Shown here: one piece after another, positions 37,718-47,707 of the stretch
How positions within the stretch are numbered: position 1 is the first letter of the stretch
How the letters are laid out: each line of letters opens with the position of its first letter
Source of the DNA: a virus
Length of the DNA: 59,737 nucleotides
Virus record (IMG/VR): IMGVR_UViG_3300034980_000289
Span: 1-59,737 of that record
Reading direction: 5' to 3' (one strand)
Notes under the pieces: generated by a model
Databases searched by the model: none
Seen by the model: the letters and a program-made list of their open reading frames with translations, nothing else
What the model was told of the DNA's origin: nothing
Translations under genes and position numbers: made by a program

Positions 37718-37995
37718 TATGGATTTGTATCCTCTGTTATTTCAATTGGGCCAGATAATCTTCTAATTTTTTTGTACTTATTGTCATCTTCTGTGTCTAA
37801 AACGCTAATGGAATTTATGGAAATTAAATCAGCTGGTAAATCATAATCTCGCTGTCCTTTAACAATATTTATCTTTTTTACCTTTAAATTCTCTTGCTGG
37901 GTAGATTCTACCAAATGTATAGCATCTTTAATCCACGCAATAGCTAAATTAGTATCTCGGAGACCAGCTCTTTCCATTACTTCTAGAACAGTCAT
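37717..37995 (-). CDS. Head-tail connector-like small protein
   Basis: The protein has 92 residues. The start (MTVLEVMERAGLRDTNLAIA, then WIKDAIHLVES) is the short helical pattern found in head-completion or adaptor proteins of podoviruses, followed by 'INIVKGQRDYDLPADLISI', a beta hairpin common to these adaptors. It probably joins portal and tail tube. Confidence 0.6.
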   Translation of the reverse strand: MTVLEVMERAGLRDTNLAIAWIKDAIHLVESTQQENLKVKKINIVKGQRDYDLPADLISINSISVLDTEDDNKYKKIRRLSGPIEITEDTNP

Positions 37996-38102
37996 TATTT
38001 ACGCCTTCTTCTTCTTCTTAATAAATTTTTCATTTTAGATGATTTTGCTTTTCTAGTCTTTCTGGGTTTTGAAACTCTTCTACTTCGCCTTTTTCTTGCC
38101 AT
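37995..38102 (-). CDS. 35-residue Arg/Lys-rich microprotein
   Basis: From ATG 38102 to TAA 37995-37997 the frame codes for 35 residues, 21 of them Arg or Lys, ending in six Arg and one Lys. It is joined on both sides by TAATG overlaps (stop of 38102-40138 and start of 37717-37995), so translation coupling is likely. Such a charge suits binding of nucleic acid or of a negatively charged virion surface. No family is known to me. Confidence 0.7.
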   Translation of the reverse strand: MARKRRSRRVSKPRKTRKAKSSKMKNLLRRRRRRK

Positions 38103-40138
38103 TACGTAGAAGCCCCCTGCTCTTTTCTTTGCGATTGTTGTTGTTGCTCAGGAGCTGTTAATACACCAGTTATAGCTCTCAGTTCGTTTACTGCTCTTTG
38201 ATAATAATCTTGTGAGTCTTGTTGAGCCATTTGACATTCAGCATTCAATTCTCCCACTACTTGCATTAAAGCATTTGCTTCTCCAAAATAAGAACCAGAC
38301 TTTTGAAGTCCATTAGCAAACTTTTGAGACTCAGATTGACTTTGGACTGAATAGGATTGTATTTCTGCACTATAATTCTGTATAGCCTGAGTTGATTTTG
38401 ATGTGAACTCTTGTACTCTTCTCGCTTCTTCAGCGACTTGTCTCTGAACTTCAGCTGAAAACTTCTGTATAGATGTTTCTGATTTAGATGTGTATTTTTG
38501 TAATGCTTCTTGATATTGTGCTTGATAATTTTGTACCTCTACACCTGCCTGTTGTCCATATTCACTAATCAGCATTTCACAATCAGTCGAATACCTTGCT
38601 AAATCAGTTTTATATTGTTCCACCTGTTTCTGCATCTTCATTTGAGCATCTTGAACTTTTCCAGAGAACGCTTGTGTCTTTGAAGTACTCTCAGCGCTTA
38701 TTTTTTCTAATTCAGCTCTATATTTGCCTAATTCACTATTAAATTTTTGCGATTCAGCCTCAACGTCTTGTGAAAACTTTTCTAATTCTCTTTGTTGTTT
38801 TGATAATTCTACTTGAGACCTTGATAGCTCCTGAGCCGCTGTACTCAAGATTGCTGTGACCATTTCAGGGTCTTCCTCTTGCAACCACTCTTGGGCAGAT
38901 GTGAAATCAGCAGCTGTACCTGGTAAGTCACCCCCTACACTTGCACTGGTATCTATTAAGTTTTGAGCTTTAGTAAGAGCATCGTCTGTGTTAGTCCAAT
39001 TAAAGACAGATGTAGGTTTATTAAAAATAGGAAGACTACTTGATGGGCTAAAAGTATCATTAAAATTAGCAACTGGCCCATTATACTCAATGGTTTGAAT
39101 ACTTGGGACTGTGGGTAAACTTAATCCTGGGAGAACTGGTAAGGATTGATTAACATAATCAGGAATAGAATCCATAGTAACGCTAATACTAACACTATTT
39201 AATGATGGTAAACTTGGTTTAGTTGGGGCTGCAACATTAACTGCGACTGGTAAAGTCCCCTCAAAATTTGGCAAATAAGTTCCAGTTATAGTAGCCAAGT
39301 GAGTTGTAATTTTATCTCTATAGCTTTGACATACCCTTTTCATATCTAAAGAAGATGCGTAGTAGATAGCAACATTTTCGTACTCTGCTAAAATCCATTG
39401 CTCTGTATTTTCATCAATTGAAGGTGGGGCTGCGTATACTATAACTCCTTTATCTCCTCCACCTGCCGTTACATCATCAGCCGAGGATGCTCCAATTTTA
39501 GTATAAGATTGAGTATCAGAAGAATCATTGAAATCAGGAGAGGGTTTTATATAAATCTTGCCTGCTAATTTATAATATTTTGGGAACATTTTAGTAGGTC
39601 TTAATAAAGAGGACTCTTCATCAAATATATGAACTCCTCTATCTGAAACTTCTTCAGCTATTCTTTTTATCTTATTACCATTGCTATCATGACCATCTTC
39701 TCTATAAACTGATAAAATCTTATCGTAGGCTATCCCAGAACCTTCAAAGAGAGCATGTTTAAAAACTAATGAGACGCTCCCAGTAGCAGTAGCGTCAGCG
39801 GATAGACCAATATTTGAATCTTCAGCTATACTATCTACTTTTGTCCCAGTTGGGATACCAGCCCCTGTCACAAGCATTCCAATCTCTAAACCTGCAGTAG
39901 CAGAAATTGTGACCGAAGAACTTAAGTTCGTTGTTCCACATGAAGCCTTCGTAATAGATATAGCATTTCCACTAGACCATCCTACAATTTCAGTTGTAGA
40001 AGCTATACTCCACAGGAATTTCTCAGGAAGAGAAGCTACTAAAAACCTTGCCCCAGCCTCGAGAGATGGGAGCAATTTTCTACTTTTAGTAGGTTGTCCT
40101 GTTATGCTATTGACTTTTTCCCAAAGTTTAAGTGCCAT
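38102..40138 (-). CDS. Large connector/tail-associated protein with coiled-coil stalk
   Basis: This 678-residue protein has three visible parts. The N-terminal domain (LEAGARFLVASLPEKFLWSI) carries an insert at about residues 58-125 of the 'GMLVTGAGIPTGTKVDSI' beta type seen in many phage structural proteins. A Pro/Ser-rich linker lies near residues 305-365. A very long Gln/Ser/Glu coiled coil fills about residues 420-640. It may link head and tail or carry fibres. No named family. Confidence 0.6.
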   Translation of the reverse strand: MALKLWEKVNSITGQPTKSRKLLPSLEAGARFLVASLPEKFLWSIASTTEIVGWSSGNAISITKASCGTTNLSSSVTISATAGLEIGMLVTGAGIPTGTKVDSIAEDSNIGLSADATATGSVSLVFKHALFEGSGIAYDKILSVYREDGHDSNGNKIKRIAEEVSDRGVHIFDEESSLLRPTKMFPKYYKLAGKIYIKPSPDFNDSSDTQSYTKIGASSADDVTAGGGDKGVIVYAAPPSIDENTEQWILAEYENVAIYYASSLDMKRVCQSYRDKITTHLATITGTYLPNFEGTLPVAVNVAAPTKPSLPSLNSVSISVTMDSIPDYVNQSLPVLPGLSLPTVPSIQTIEYNGPVANFNDTFSPSSSLPIFNKPTSVFNWTNTDDALTKAQNLIDTSASVGGDLPGTAADFTSAQEWLQEEDPEMVTAILSTAAQELSRSQVELSKQQRELEKFSQDVEAESQKFNSELGKYRAELEKISAESTSKTQAFSGKVQDAQMKMQKQVEQYKTDLARYSTDCEMLISEYGQQAGVEVQNYQAQYQEALQKYTSKSETSIQKFSAEVQRQVAEEARRVQEFTSKSTQAIQNYSAEIQSYSVQSQSESQKFANGLQKSGSYFGEANALMQVVGELNAECQMAQQDSQDYYQRAVNELRAITGVLTAPEQQQQSQRKEQGAST

Positions 40139-40229
40139 TATGTTCCTAAGTTAACTCACCAGGGTCGGGGCAAAAGGCAGAAAGGAGGTGAAAAACCTTA
40201 AGCCCCTCGCCTAGCAAGAGTTATGTTGC

Positions 40230-41756
40230 CTATTTCCAGACAGCGTGAGCTTCAGGCATTTGATATTCAAAGCCTGACTCTGTCAGAATCATATCTACAC
40301 GTTTATCAGTTCCAGTGTTTTCTAAAGATTGAACACCTACATAAACTGATGTATCACGGTTGATACCATTTCCAACTAACGGACGATACTTAACATGATT
40401 TAAGTTCACACCAAGTATCTTAACTGCGCTTCGGTCAAGTGCGATACAACGAGTTACATTCATATCTCCATAAGGAGTTGCGATTGTAGTCATATCAAGA
40501 CCCATGACTTTTTTGCGGCCAGTGATAGCTAAATCAGCACTAAACTGAGTATCAATACCCAAGTTTTGTGAGAAATAACCACCAAGCTTATGCAACCAGT
40601 TATAAACATCAGTGCTACAGAAATAAACTGTGGCTCTAGATTGATTATAACGTGGGTCAATGTATTTACTGATATCATCAAGGAAATCATCTACAGTTTT
40701 TGAGGTAGTCCAACCAAATTGGTTACCGTAACTCAAAACGTAGTCAACTGCTCCTTGTGTATGAGTAACACCTGCAGCGTCAGTAAACTGAGACGAGAAT
40801 AGTGCAGCTTGTTCGATATCCCATTTATGCTCAATGAGTTTATCGCGCCATACACGAGCCCATTCATTGGGTTCGTATTTGAGCACGGTAGCTCTAGCAG
40901 TATTGGTCATACCAAATTCGCTACGGAAGATTTGAGTCTGTCCGAAGCCTGTACTATAAGGATTGTCTTTCCACGTCTTTCCTACCAATGAAGAACCCTC
41001 TGCGTGAGAGTTTCCTACAACATAGCAACGCATTGGCTCAAGAGCCGAAGCGATGTCTTTATTGTAAGCTGCTGTTATTGGTGCGTTACTCGTAAAAGAA
41101 GTAACTTCACCAGAAGCTGCTCTAGTAACAGAACAAGTTACCAATTTAACCTGCATACTATTTTTGGTGACTTCGGCCCCGACTGCAGTGATACGTGCAA
41201 GCACGTAATCCGATACAGCGGTTCCTCCACCAGCAGTAGCTGATAGGTTAATTTGGATAATCTGATTCTCCATTAGGAATTCAGGGGTTGTCCCTGCTGC
41301 GCCTATTGCAATAGCTCCAGAAGATTGACCTGAAACATTTTGTATATTACCAGCTGACTTATAGTCAGTAGCCATATACAGTTTCAAGACATCAGCTGTT
41401 GCTATAGTAGCGTCACCACCGTGAGCGGTTAAGGTTGCATCGTTAAATACATCCGTTGTACCACTATTAATCATGCCAACTACATATGAATAGCGCTTCA
41501 TCCAAGATTGACGTTTCTCAGTAAACTTGAAAGATGGGTCATCCGTAGGTTTCTTCGCTACTTTAGCGACCATTCTGAAGAAAGGAGTTTGCTCAATTGC
41601 TAACTCAGTAAATCTCTCAGCGAAATTATACTTTCTCCGAAGGTCACCAGTTCCGAGCGACGAGCCCTGTGATGCTCCATAGCCTTCAGTTAATCCCGTA
41701 CTGTGTTTTTGAAATAATGGGGTTGCCACGGGGTACGTAGCGTCTGATTGTGCCAT
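40230..41756 (-). CDS. Major capsid protein
   Basis: This 508-residue protein follows the scaffold gene, as expected for the main shell protein. N-terminal 'FAERFTELAIEQTPFFRMVAKV' and later 'IEHKWDIEQAALF' have the layout of HK97-fold capsid proteins of the kind whose members bind DNA ends at 'E-loop' and spine. The C-terminal half has beta-rich sequences (IATPYGDMNVTRCIALDRSA). A good ribosome site (CTGGAG) precedes ATG 41756. Identification rests on position and length; the exact family should be searched. Confidence 0.85.
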   Translation of the reverse strand: MAQSDATYPVATPLFQKHSTGLTEGYGASQGSSLGTGDLRRKYNFAERFTELAIEQTPFFRMVAKVAKKPTDDPSFKFTEKRQSWMKRYSYVVGMINSGTTDVFNDATLTAHGGDATIATADVLKLYMATDYKSAGNIQNVSGQSSGAIAIGAAGTTPEFLMENQIIQINLSATAGGGTAVSDYVLARITAVGAEVTKNSMQVKLVTCSVTRAASGEVTSFTSNAPITAAYNKDIASALEPMRCYVVGNSHAEGSSLVGKTWKDNPYSTGFGQTQIFRSEFGMTNTARATVLKYEPNEWARVWRDKLIEHKWDIEQAALFSSQFTDAAGVTHTQGAVDYVLSYGNQFGWTTSKTVDDFLDDISKYIDPRYNQSRATVYFCSTDVYNWLHKLGGYFSQNLGIDTQFSADLAITGRKKVMGLDMTTIATPYGDMNVTRCIALDRSAVKILGVNLNHVKYRPLVGNGINRDTSVYVGVQSLENTGTDKRVDMILTESGFEYQMPEAHAVWK

Positions 41757-41807
41757 TATAAAACTCCAGTCGTTTTATTTGCCTACTCTATAATGACTGT
41801 TCGACCT

Positions 41808-42701
41808 TTAGCCAAGTAGACGGTTTATTGTATCTTCACCACCTAAGAGTTGGTCAAAAACATTATCGTCTGGAGAGGCGTCTGGTTGAGGGGTACTTCC
41901 AGCGGATGACAAAGATTGGGGTCTATTCCCAACGCTTTGCATTTGCTTTGATACTTCGTCTTGAGCTGCACGTTGAATATTCCTGTCTCGTGCTTCTCTG
42001 TTTTTTAGATAATATATATCATCAAGGCTAAGTTTTTTATTCTTCGCAAAATTAACAAATTCTTTCCAATCATCTGGGTTCATATCATGAGTTTGCTTAA
42101 AATCTTCTTCAGAATTAAGTCTTTCATTTTCTGTACTTTGACGACGGCTAAAATCTGATAATCTGCGTTGAACTAAACCATCAACGGTTGCATTTAGCAC
42201 TTTTGCAGAGTCAGAGTCAGGATTATCAAATGCCTCATTCCCATCAAACATAAAATCTTCTCCAAGATTAAGTTGTTCTTTCATACTCGTAGGGGCATTA
42301 CCACCACCCTCAAAATAATTTCTCACATGAGTAATTAGTTTAGGGTCTTCTTTCATTGCATCCAATATCGGCATATATGGCTCAAGTTCGGAAAGCTTAG
42401 AGTTTAACCTCTTTGCTTCTCTACTCGATGCCGAATATCGGTCTTGTAAGTTGCCTGCATCTGTGTTATTAGATGTTTGACTTACGTTACCGTCTTCAGG
42501 GCTCTGAGACACGTTGTTATCAGTATCCATTTCTGAGGTTGACTGAGAAGGCTCGTCATCGTAAACAATTCCGTTTGCGGATTTATCCAGAGCATCGAAA
42601 AATGCTTGTGAATCATCCCCAGAATCGTTTGATTTCTCAATATTTAAGACATCTATATCAGGGGACTCAATTTGAGTGTTGCTCTGTTGTATGTCTGGCA
42701 T
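41808..42701 (-). CDS. Scaffold protein
   Basis: This 297-residue, acidic, Ser/Asp/Gln-rich protein has an unstructured N-terminal third and helices further on (LSELEPYMPILDAMKEDPKL). It lies directly between portal and capsid genes, the standard place of scaffold. It should guide procapsid assembly and then leave. No protease motif is seen. Confidence 0.8.
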   Translation of the reverse strand: MPDIQQSNTQIESPDIDVLNIEKSNDSGDDSQAFFDALDKSANGIVYDDEPSQSTSEMDTDNNVSQSPEDGNVSQTSNNTDAGNLQDRYSASSREAKRLNSKLSELEPYMPILDAMKEDPKLITHVRNYFEGGGNAPTSMKEQLNLGEDFMFDGNEAFDNPDSDSAKVLNATVDGLVQRRLSDFSRRQSTENERLNSEEDFKQTHDMNPDDWKEFVNFAKNKKLSLDDIYYLKNREARDRNIQRAAQDEVSKQMQSVGNRPQSLSSAGSTPQPDASPDDNVFDQLLGGEDTINRLLG

Positions 42702-42762
42702 GTTAAAAACTCCTTTTTATAAACAGAATTAATTTAACCATCTGTGGGTATTCAATCCAAGA

Positions 42763-45015
42763 TTATTTTTCTGTTTGTTTAACGTCTTCAATGGCTCTTG
42801 CCATATCCTTTTTCATGTTCTGGAACTCCCCTTGCATTAGACCTCTTAAGGTCTTTTGCTGGGCTTCCGTATCCACAACATCTTTTCTTATTTCTCCTTC
42901 AGCTTGTTGTACTTTCATCTTTATACCTGACTGTACCAACTGACGCTCAAGGGTTTCAATAGTTCCCTCCTTATCTTTTAACGCTTCCTCCATTTGCTGA
43001 ACTTGTGAAGATAATTGTGAATACAATGACTTTCTTTGAGCCACTTGCTTCTTACCTCTGATGTCAGTTTCAGCTAACATCGCTATATCATCTATCAATC
43101 CAGCCTGGAACCATCTGAAATATTCTTCTAATAAAGCCCACCTGTTGACTGGTAATGTAGCCCCTGCTACCATTCTTACGTCAAAGCGAGCTGTTTCGTA
43201 ATCCATCCATCTACCTATGGCCTCTCCATAATCGTTGTAGATAGGAATATTAATTTCTACTTGTTTTTCTTCAACATTAGTATCTATCTGTCCAGCTTCA
43301 GGTTGAACAATTCTAAATACCTTATTTGTTGAATAAGTTTTTTGAGCTATTTCTTTAAAAGATTTACCAACATGCTCTAGGCAAGGCTCCACTATACTAT
43401 TCATCCATGCTCTAATTCTACGAGTTCCATACTCATCATTAGCTAAAAGACCCCTATATGTCTCAGGTTGAGCTTGTGTATTTCCCATCATTGATGAATA
43501 AATACCGCTAATGTATTCTACATCTTGTTTACCTTCTTGCGTAATGGTATAAAAAGCATTATTAATAGCTGCTGGTTGTACAGGTGTAGGAGGTTGAAAT
43601 CCTTGTCTGTATTTTAACAATGCGCCTGCAGACGAAGAATATTGTTCCCACTCTTCCTCAGGAATAGAACCTTCTTCGTATAGCCATCTTAAATTTGATG
43701 CCAAATTAGCATTATGAATCATAATTTGATGAGCTTTATTAATTTCTTGTTGTTTGCCAATTAAAGGAACAACTGCTGACATAGGGTATGGAGTACCTGT
43801 GTATGTATATGGAATAGGAATTATTGGATAGTGTTCAAAAGGGAGAACATATTCATATAAAAATGTATCTTCACCACAACTACAAGTTAATTGTATTTGA
43901 GTTTTATTGAATGGAGTTGCACTAACAATTCTTTCTTCAATGCTAGGGTTCTCAGACATTATATCATATTCTCGTTTTGATACTACCTTTCTTTCCACCC
44001 TCTCTAACTTTGATTGAACCTCAGACTGTACCCGCTGTCTTTGTTCATCAATAGCTTTCTGAGCCTCTTTTTGTGCTTTTTGGGATTCTAGAGCAGCTCT
44101 CTCTTCAATAATTTCACCATTAGCTAATGATTGTTGGATAGCGGTTAATTGTTCCTGAAGACTTACCTGAACCTCTTGTTCAAACTCCTTCATTTTAACA
44201 GTTAATAATTCACGGGCTTCTTCTTGTTCTTCTTGAGTTGGGACTGCTCTCACCATTAATGCTAGATAAGGGACTTTAATTTTCTTATAGCATTCAAAGA
44301 AAGAAATTAAATCCTCATCCTCTCCAGAAGTTTTAAAAGTTCCACCAATATCTTCAGATACAATACTATCTCTGTCTCTAAAATCCGTCTCAGAATAAGA
44401 AGAAACACTTACAGAGCCTGTAGCCCTTTCAATTTTTGAGGAATAATCAGGCAGTAATAACTTTAATTGAGCCTTAGATAAAACTTTTCTAACAGTAATA
44501 AAACCAGCATCTCTAAATAAAAAGTCTCTAGAAACAGGGTCTACAAATACATCAAATGGGTCTATTCTTTTAAACTCTACTTCTCCTCTACCATTATCAG
44601 CATCAGAATTAACATCTATATGAAAATATCCTATCCCTTTGGTAAGAGCGTCTAAAACTATTTGAGAATAAAGAGATTTCCCATTAGACAAATACCAACA
44701 GTAATCAGATATCTCAGAATGAACCTGGGCAACATCTGTGTCTGAGCCCTCAGAACCAACAGCCTTCCATCTAGGGTTATTAGAAGTTACAAAATACTTC
44801 ATAATTTCAACTATTGGAGTGATTCTATTGATAATAAAATCAGGCATTCCTGACTCTCTCAATCCATTTCTTTCCTCTGTCGTCAGTTGCTCATTTAAAT
44901 AAAAATCATAACCCCGCTGGGCTACAAATTGCCATTTACCTCTTTGAGCTGTATTGGCCTTATTCCAAAGTTGGTAGTTCTCTCCTGCTTTTACTTTATT
45001 ACTTTTTCTTGCCAT
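42763..45015 (-). CDS. Portal protein
   Basis: This 750-residue protein has an N-terminal portion typical of P22-like portals (YDFYLNEQLTTEERNGLRES, then 'SDYCWYLSNGKSLYSQIV' and 'YFHIDVNSD'). The middle (about residues 250-350) is a long charged coiled coil, and 'LTCSCGEDTFLYEYVLP' gives an unusual Cys-rich turn (about residue 375). The end is a further helical region. It forms the dodecameric vertex through which DNA enters. The neighbours (terminase, scaffold) support this. Confidence 0.88.
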   Translation of the reverse strand: MARKSNKVKAGENYQLWNKANTAQRGKWQFVAQRGYDFYLNEQLTTEERNGLRESGMPDFIINRITPIVEIMKYFVTSNNPRWKAVGSEGSDTDVAQVHSEISDYCWYLSNGKSLYSQIVLDALTKGIGYFHIDVNSDADNGRGEVEFKRIDPFDVFVDPVSRDFLFRDAGFITVRKVLSKAQLKLLLPDYSSKIERATGSVSVSSYSETDFRDRDSIVSEDIGGTFKTSGEDEDLISFFECYKKIKVPYLALMVRAVPTQEEQEEARELLTVKMKEFEQEVQVSLQEQLTAIQQSLANGEIIEERAALESQKAQKEAQKAIDEQRQRVQSEVQSKLERVERKVVSKREYDIMSENPSIEERIVSATPFNKTQIQLTCSCGEDTFLYEYVLPFEHYPIIPIPYTYTGTPYPMSAVVPLIGKQQEINKAHQIMIHNANLASNLRWLYEEGSIPEEEWEQYSSSAGALLKYRQGFQPPTPVQPAAINNAFYTITQEGKQDVEYISGIYSSMMGNTQAQPETYRGLLANDEYGTRRIRAWMNSIVEPCLEHVGKSFKEIAQKTYSTNKVFRIVQPEAGQIDTNVEEKQVEINIPIYNDYGEAIGRWMDYETARFDVRMVAGATLPVNRWALLEEYFRWFQAGLIDDIAMLAETDIRGKKQVAQRKSLYSQLSSQVQQMEEALKDKEGTIETLERQLVQSGIKMKVQQAEGEIRKDVVDTEAQQKTLRGLMQGEFQNMKKDMARAIEDVKQTEK

Positions 45016-45503
45016 TATACTAAATACTTTCTACAGACATCTATAAAATGCTGAGGGTCGCCTTTTCCTTGCTCTGTATTGTAATATCTTTTCCAGTATT
45101 TTGCTTGTCCTTCTATAGTATTAGGCATCTTCTTAGGAACTCTCCAATACTTTAAACGACAATGAACAATACCAGCAGCTATATTTCTTTCCAATATTTC
45201 TCCCCATGTTGATTCCTCGAAGGTTTGCCAATGTTTAACATCTACATAACTAGCAGCTGCACATTGTTGCATTAAACCAGGTCGATGTTTTAAATAGTGC
45301 ATTAAATTATCTACACAGGTCGCGGGCTCTACTTGCCAGAAACCTCTAGCTGGGCCGTCACCCAACTGTCGAATATACTCATATCGACTTTCAACAATCC
45401 CAGTCGCTACAACAAGTTGAACTGCGTCTTCAGAAGCGAATCTAGTCCCCATCCTTAGACAAGTTTGCTTTACAAGAGATTGTATTTGAGGTATACTAAT
45501 CAA
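45015..45503 (-). CDS. Lysozyme-like / transglycosylase-like virion enzyme
   Basis: In this 162-residue protein 'GIVESRYEYIRQ' (E38) and 'GPARGFWQVEPAT' (residues 50-62) match the active-site half of lysozyme-fold enzymes, with E38 as the likely catalytic acid. It would cut peptidoglycan, either for entry or for lysis. It lies between portal and a peptidoglycan-binding-like protein, so the two may work together. The full family is not identified. Confidence 0.7.
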   Translation of the reverse strand: MISIPQIQSLVKQTCLRMGTRFASEDAVQLVVATGIVESRYEYIRQLGDGPARGFWQVEPATCVDNLMHYLKHRPGLMQQCAAASYVDVKHWQTFEESTWGEILERNIAAGIVHCRLKYWRVPKKMPNTIEGQAKYWKRYYNTEQGKGDPQHFIDVCRKYLV

Positions 45504-45508
45504 AATAT

Positions 45509-45976
45509 TTAATATCCTTTCTTCATTGAGTCAATAAGTTTATCTTCTCTCTTTTTAGGCTTTCCTATAGTATTATATTTCTTAGCTCTTTTTTTCATGT
45601 ACTCTCTAACTTCCGCATTGAAAGTATTAATTTTGAAAATTTCTTCATCAGTATGACCATAAGAAAAATCTTTTAAATAAGATTGATATGCATCTTCAGT
45701 TGCTTCCCCCCATTTTGAGTCAGCTCCAGTTGCTCCAATGTCATACCCTAGACTTTTTAAAGTTTTTTGTGAAGATAAAATATCTTTAGGGCTAATTCCA
45801 TATTTCATAGCCGTTTGACCATGAACTCCTTCATCTCCTAATATAACTGCTTCCCCTATCTTATCATACATTCTAGAGATTCCACCCATTTGAGATAAAG
45901 AATGTTCCGATGGAACACCCATTCTTTCAATCCAAGCCCTTCTTTCTTCTGTGGTTTGCGATTTGGTCTGAGTCAT
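45509..45976 (-). CDS. Peptidoglycan-binding-like protein
   Basis: In this 155-residue protein the stretch at about residues 70-104 (LKSLGYDIGATGADSKWGEA) has the G-x-x-G-x-x-D-x-x-G-x-x-T layout of PG_binding_1 repeats. The remainder is charged and helical. It overlaps the terminase start by four bases and precedes the lysozyme-like gene, so it probably helps that enzyme bind the cell wall. Confidence 0.65.
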   Translation of the reverse strand: MTQTKSQTTEERRAWIERMGVPSEHSLSQMGGISRMYDKIGEAVILGDEGVHGQTAMKYGISPKDILSSQKTLKSLGYDIGATGADSKWGEATEDAYQSYLKDFSYGHTDEEIFKINTFNAEVREYMKKRAKKYNTIGKPKKREDKLIDSMKKGY

Positions 45977-47535
45977 GCTACTATCCAGCTTTTTGCTTTC
46001 CTTACGGGTTTAAACCACTTTTTCTCTTTATTCTGAGAATAATTAGGTGGAAATGAGTGCAAATTTGCATAATAAAGTGTTTCAATGGTGTCATCGTGAG
46101 CCATTCTAGGGCCGAAAGTAAGTATTTCGTTGCTTAAATCAAACATATTCTCTCTTATATGTACTGTTCCCATACTGAATCTACCACTTAAACCACTATA
46201 AATTCTGTTTCTTTTGTTAGTACCTCCTGGTTTTTCAGGAATTACAGCAATATCAAAACGATTTATACGTCTTCTTTCATCATTTAATGCCTGGAAAATT
46301 GAACGGTTCATAGCCACATCTTCAACCGTAGCAGATGTACAATGATATTTGTTATAAAGTTCTATAATATAATCTACTACACCTTTCTTTTCTATAAGTT
46401 CCCCATCTTGTCCCTTTGCCCCTATGGTTGGAATAGAACGGTGTCTCTCATATTCTAGAGCATAAAGATTATTATTAACGTCCACAGCGATTACCATAAT
46501 AACGCTGAAATCAGAGTCTTTAGTATCAATATCGGTGGCAGGGTCACATCCGATAAACGTATTAACAGGAACTTTTTCCCCATCAATAATTATATAATTA
46601 ACTCCTTCTTCGTTTTCGTAGTACCCCTCCCAATATTTTATATGTTGTCTTCTCCATACAGAGTCCTCTTCTGATTGAACTTCCATCATATATTCTTGGA
46701 AGAACTTCGCAGGTTGTCCTGAATCTCTGTAAAACTTCTTCTTCTCTTCTAACTTGCTAGCTGGAAAGAACGAAGGCCAAAGCACACTCCCATTTGGGAG
46801 TATGGCTTTATAGGTGACTACCTTCCATGCGAACTCTTCTTTTTTCTTCTTATTTCGCTCAAAATTAATGATAAGATTATTAATAAAAGAATCATAATGT
46901 ACGGGAGTCCCATTAACACGAAGCCTACCAGTATGAGGCTCAAGCGCTGGGTATACAACAGCAGTAACAAGATTGGCATTTTTAGCTCTTGCGTCAACTG
47001 TGATTGTATTTTGTTCGTGCTCAAAGTCGTCAAGGCAGATAAGGTCATATCTTTTATGAAGTTTTGCACCTCCACGTATTCCCGCGACATTAGATTTTGA
47101 AATAAGTTTACAGCCATTTTCTAACTCTATATCTTCCTCTGTCCATTTCCTACCCTTTAAATTGCCAAAGAAATACTTTATTCTTTCATTGTATTCAAAG
47201 TGATATTTTATGTAATCCATATTGCCTACTGACAATTTCTGAGTAGCAGACACCCAAGCATAGAAATGCATATCATCTTTAGGACAAAATGCAAAATCTT
47301 TAATGATTGAACATTTGGTTAGGACAGTTTTACCATGTCCTCTAGGTAAAATGATAGCAAGTTGCTTTACTTCTTTATCATCAATACAGTCAGCCATTTC
47401 ATAATGAAACGCTGGGGTTTCAGAACGCATAAAGTCATCTGGTAAGAATAGTTTACCGAATGCTATTAAATCTTTACTCGCTAGGAGTAGTGCTTTTTCG
47501 GCTTCGCTTACGTTCTGGCTGTTTATATTTGACAT
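45973..47535 (-). CDS. terL: Terminase large subunit
   Basis: In this 520-residue protein Walker A is RGHGKT (residues 65-70) within ILPRGHGKTVLTK, and Walker B is YDLICLDDFE (about residues 163-172). The C-terminal nuclease domain begins FIGCDPATD, with the metal-binding D331. It packages DNA into the procapsid using ATP and cuts it to length. The start overlaps a small gene by 62 bases. Confidence 0.95.
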   Translation of the reverse strand: MSNINSQNVSEAEKALLLASKDLIAFGKLFLPDDFMRSETPAFHYEMADCIDDKEVKQLAIILPRGHGKTVLTKCSIIKDFAFCPKDDMHFYAWVSATQKLSVGNMDYIKYHFEYNERIKYFFGNLKGRKWTEEDIELENGCKLISKSNVAGIRGGAKLHKRYDLICLDDFEHEQNTITVDARAKNANLVTAVVYPALEPHTGRLRVNGTPVHYDSFINNLIINFERNKKKKEEFAWKVVTYKAILPNGSVLWPSFFPASKLEEKKKFYRDSGQPAKFFQEYMMEVQSEEDSVWRRQHIKYWEGYYENEEGVNYIIIDGEKVPVNTFIGCDPATDIDTKDSDFSVIMVIAVDVNNNLYALEYERHRSIPTIGAKGQDGELIEKKGVVDYIIELYNKYHCTSATVEDVAMNRSIFQALNDERRRINRFDIAVIPEKPGGTNKRNRIYSGLSGRFSMGTVHIRENMFDLSNEILTFGPRMAHDDTIETLYYANLHSFPPNYSQNKEKKWFKPVRKAKSWIVA

Positions 47536-47707
47536 CTATAAATTTCCTAAAACCTGTCATATCTTTTTTATACTCAATATAATCCTCGAATACCCTCTCT
47601 AAATCATCTTGTCTTAAACTTGACATTTGAGACCAATTCACCAAACCCTTTATTGAACGCATAAGATGATGTTTTGTGAGAGGCTTTCTATTGGGATGTT
47701 TGCTCAT
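47474..47707 (-). CDS. Small hypothetical protein
   Basis: This 77-residue basic protein (HPNRKPLTKHHLMRSIKGLV) overlaps the terminase start by 62 bases. Its own start shares ATGA with the previous microgene. The sequence context (next to terminase) suggests a packaging or DNA-binding accessory, but I see no motif. Confidence 0.65.
   Translation of the reverse strand: MSKHPNRKPLTKHHLMRSIKGLVNWSQMSSLRQDDLERVFEDYIEYKKDMTGFRKFIDVKYKQPERKRSRKSTTPSE

Noticed and set aside
40139-40229. Terminator after the capsid gene
   Set aside because: GGGGC/GCCCC and AAGG/CCTT can pair, but the T run lies in the loop on the minus strand, so it does not fit an intrinsic terminator.
46818-47117. 99-codon minus-strand frame inside the terminase
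   Set aside because: It overlaps the catalytic part of the terminase in another frame and has no ribosome site.
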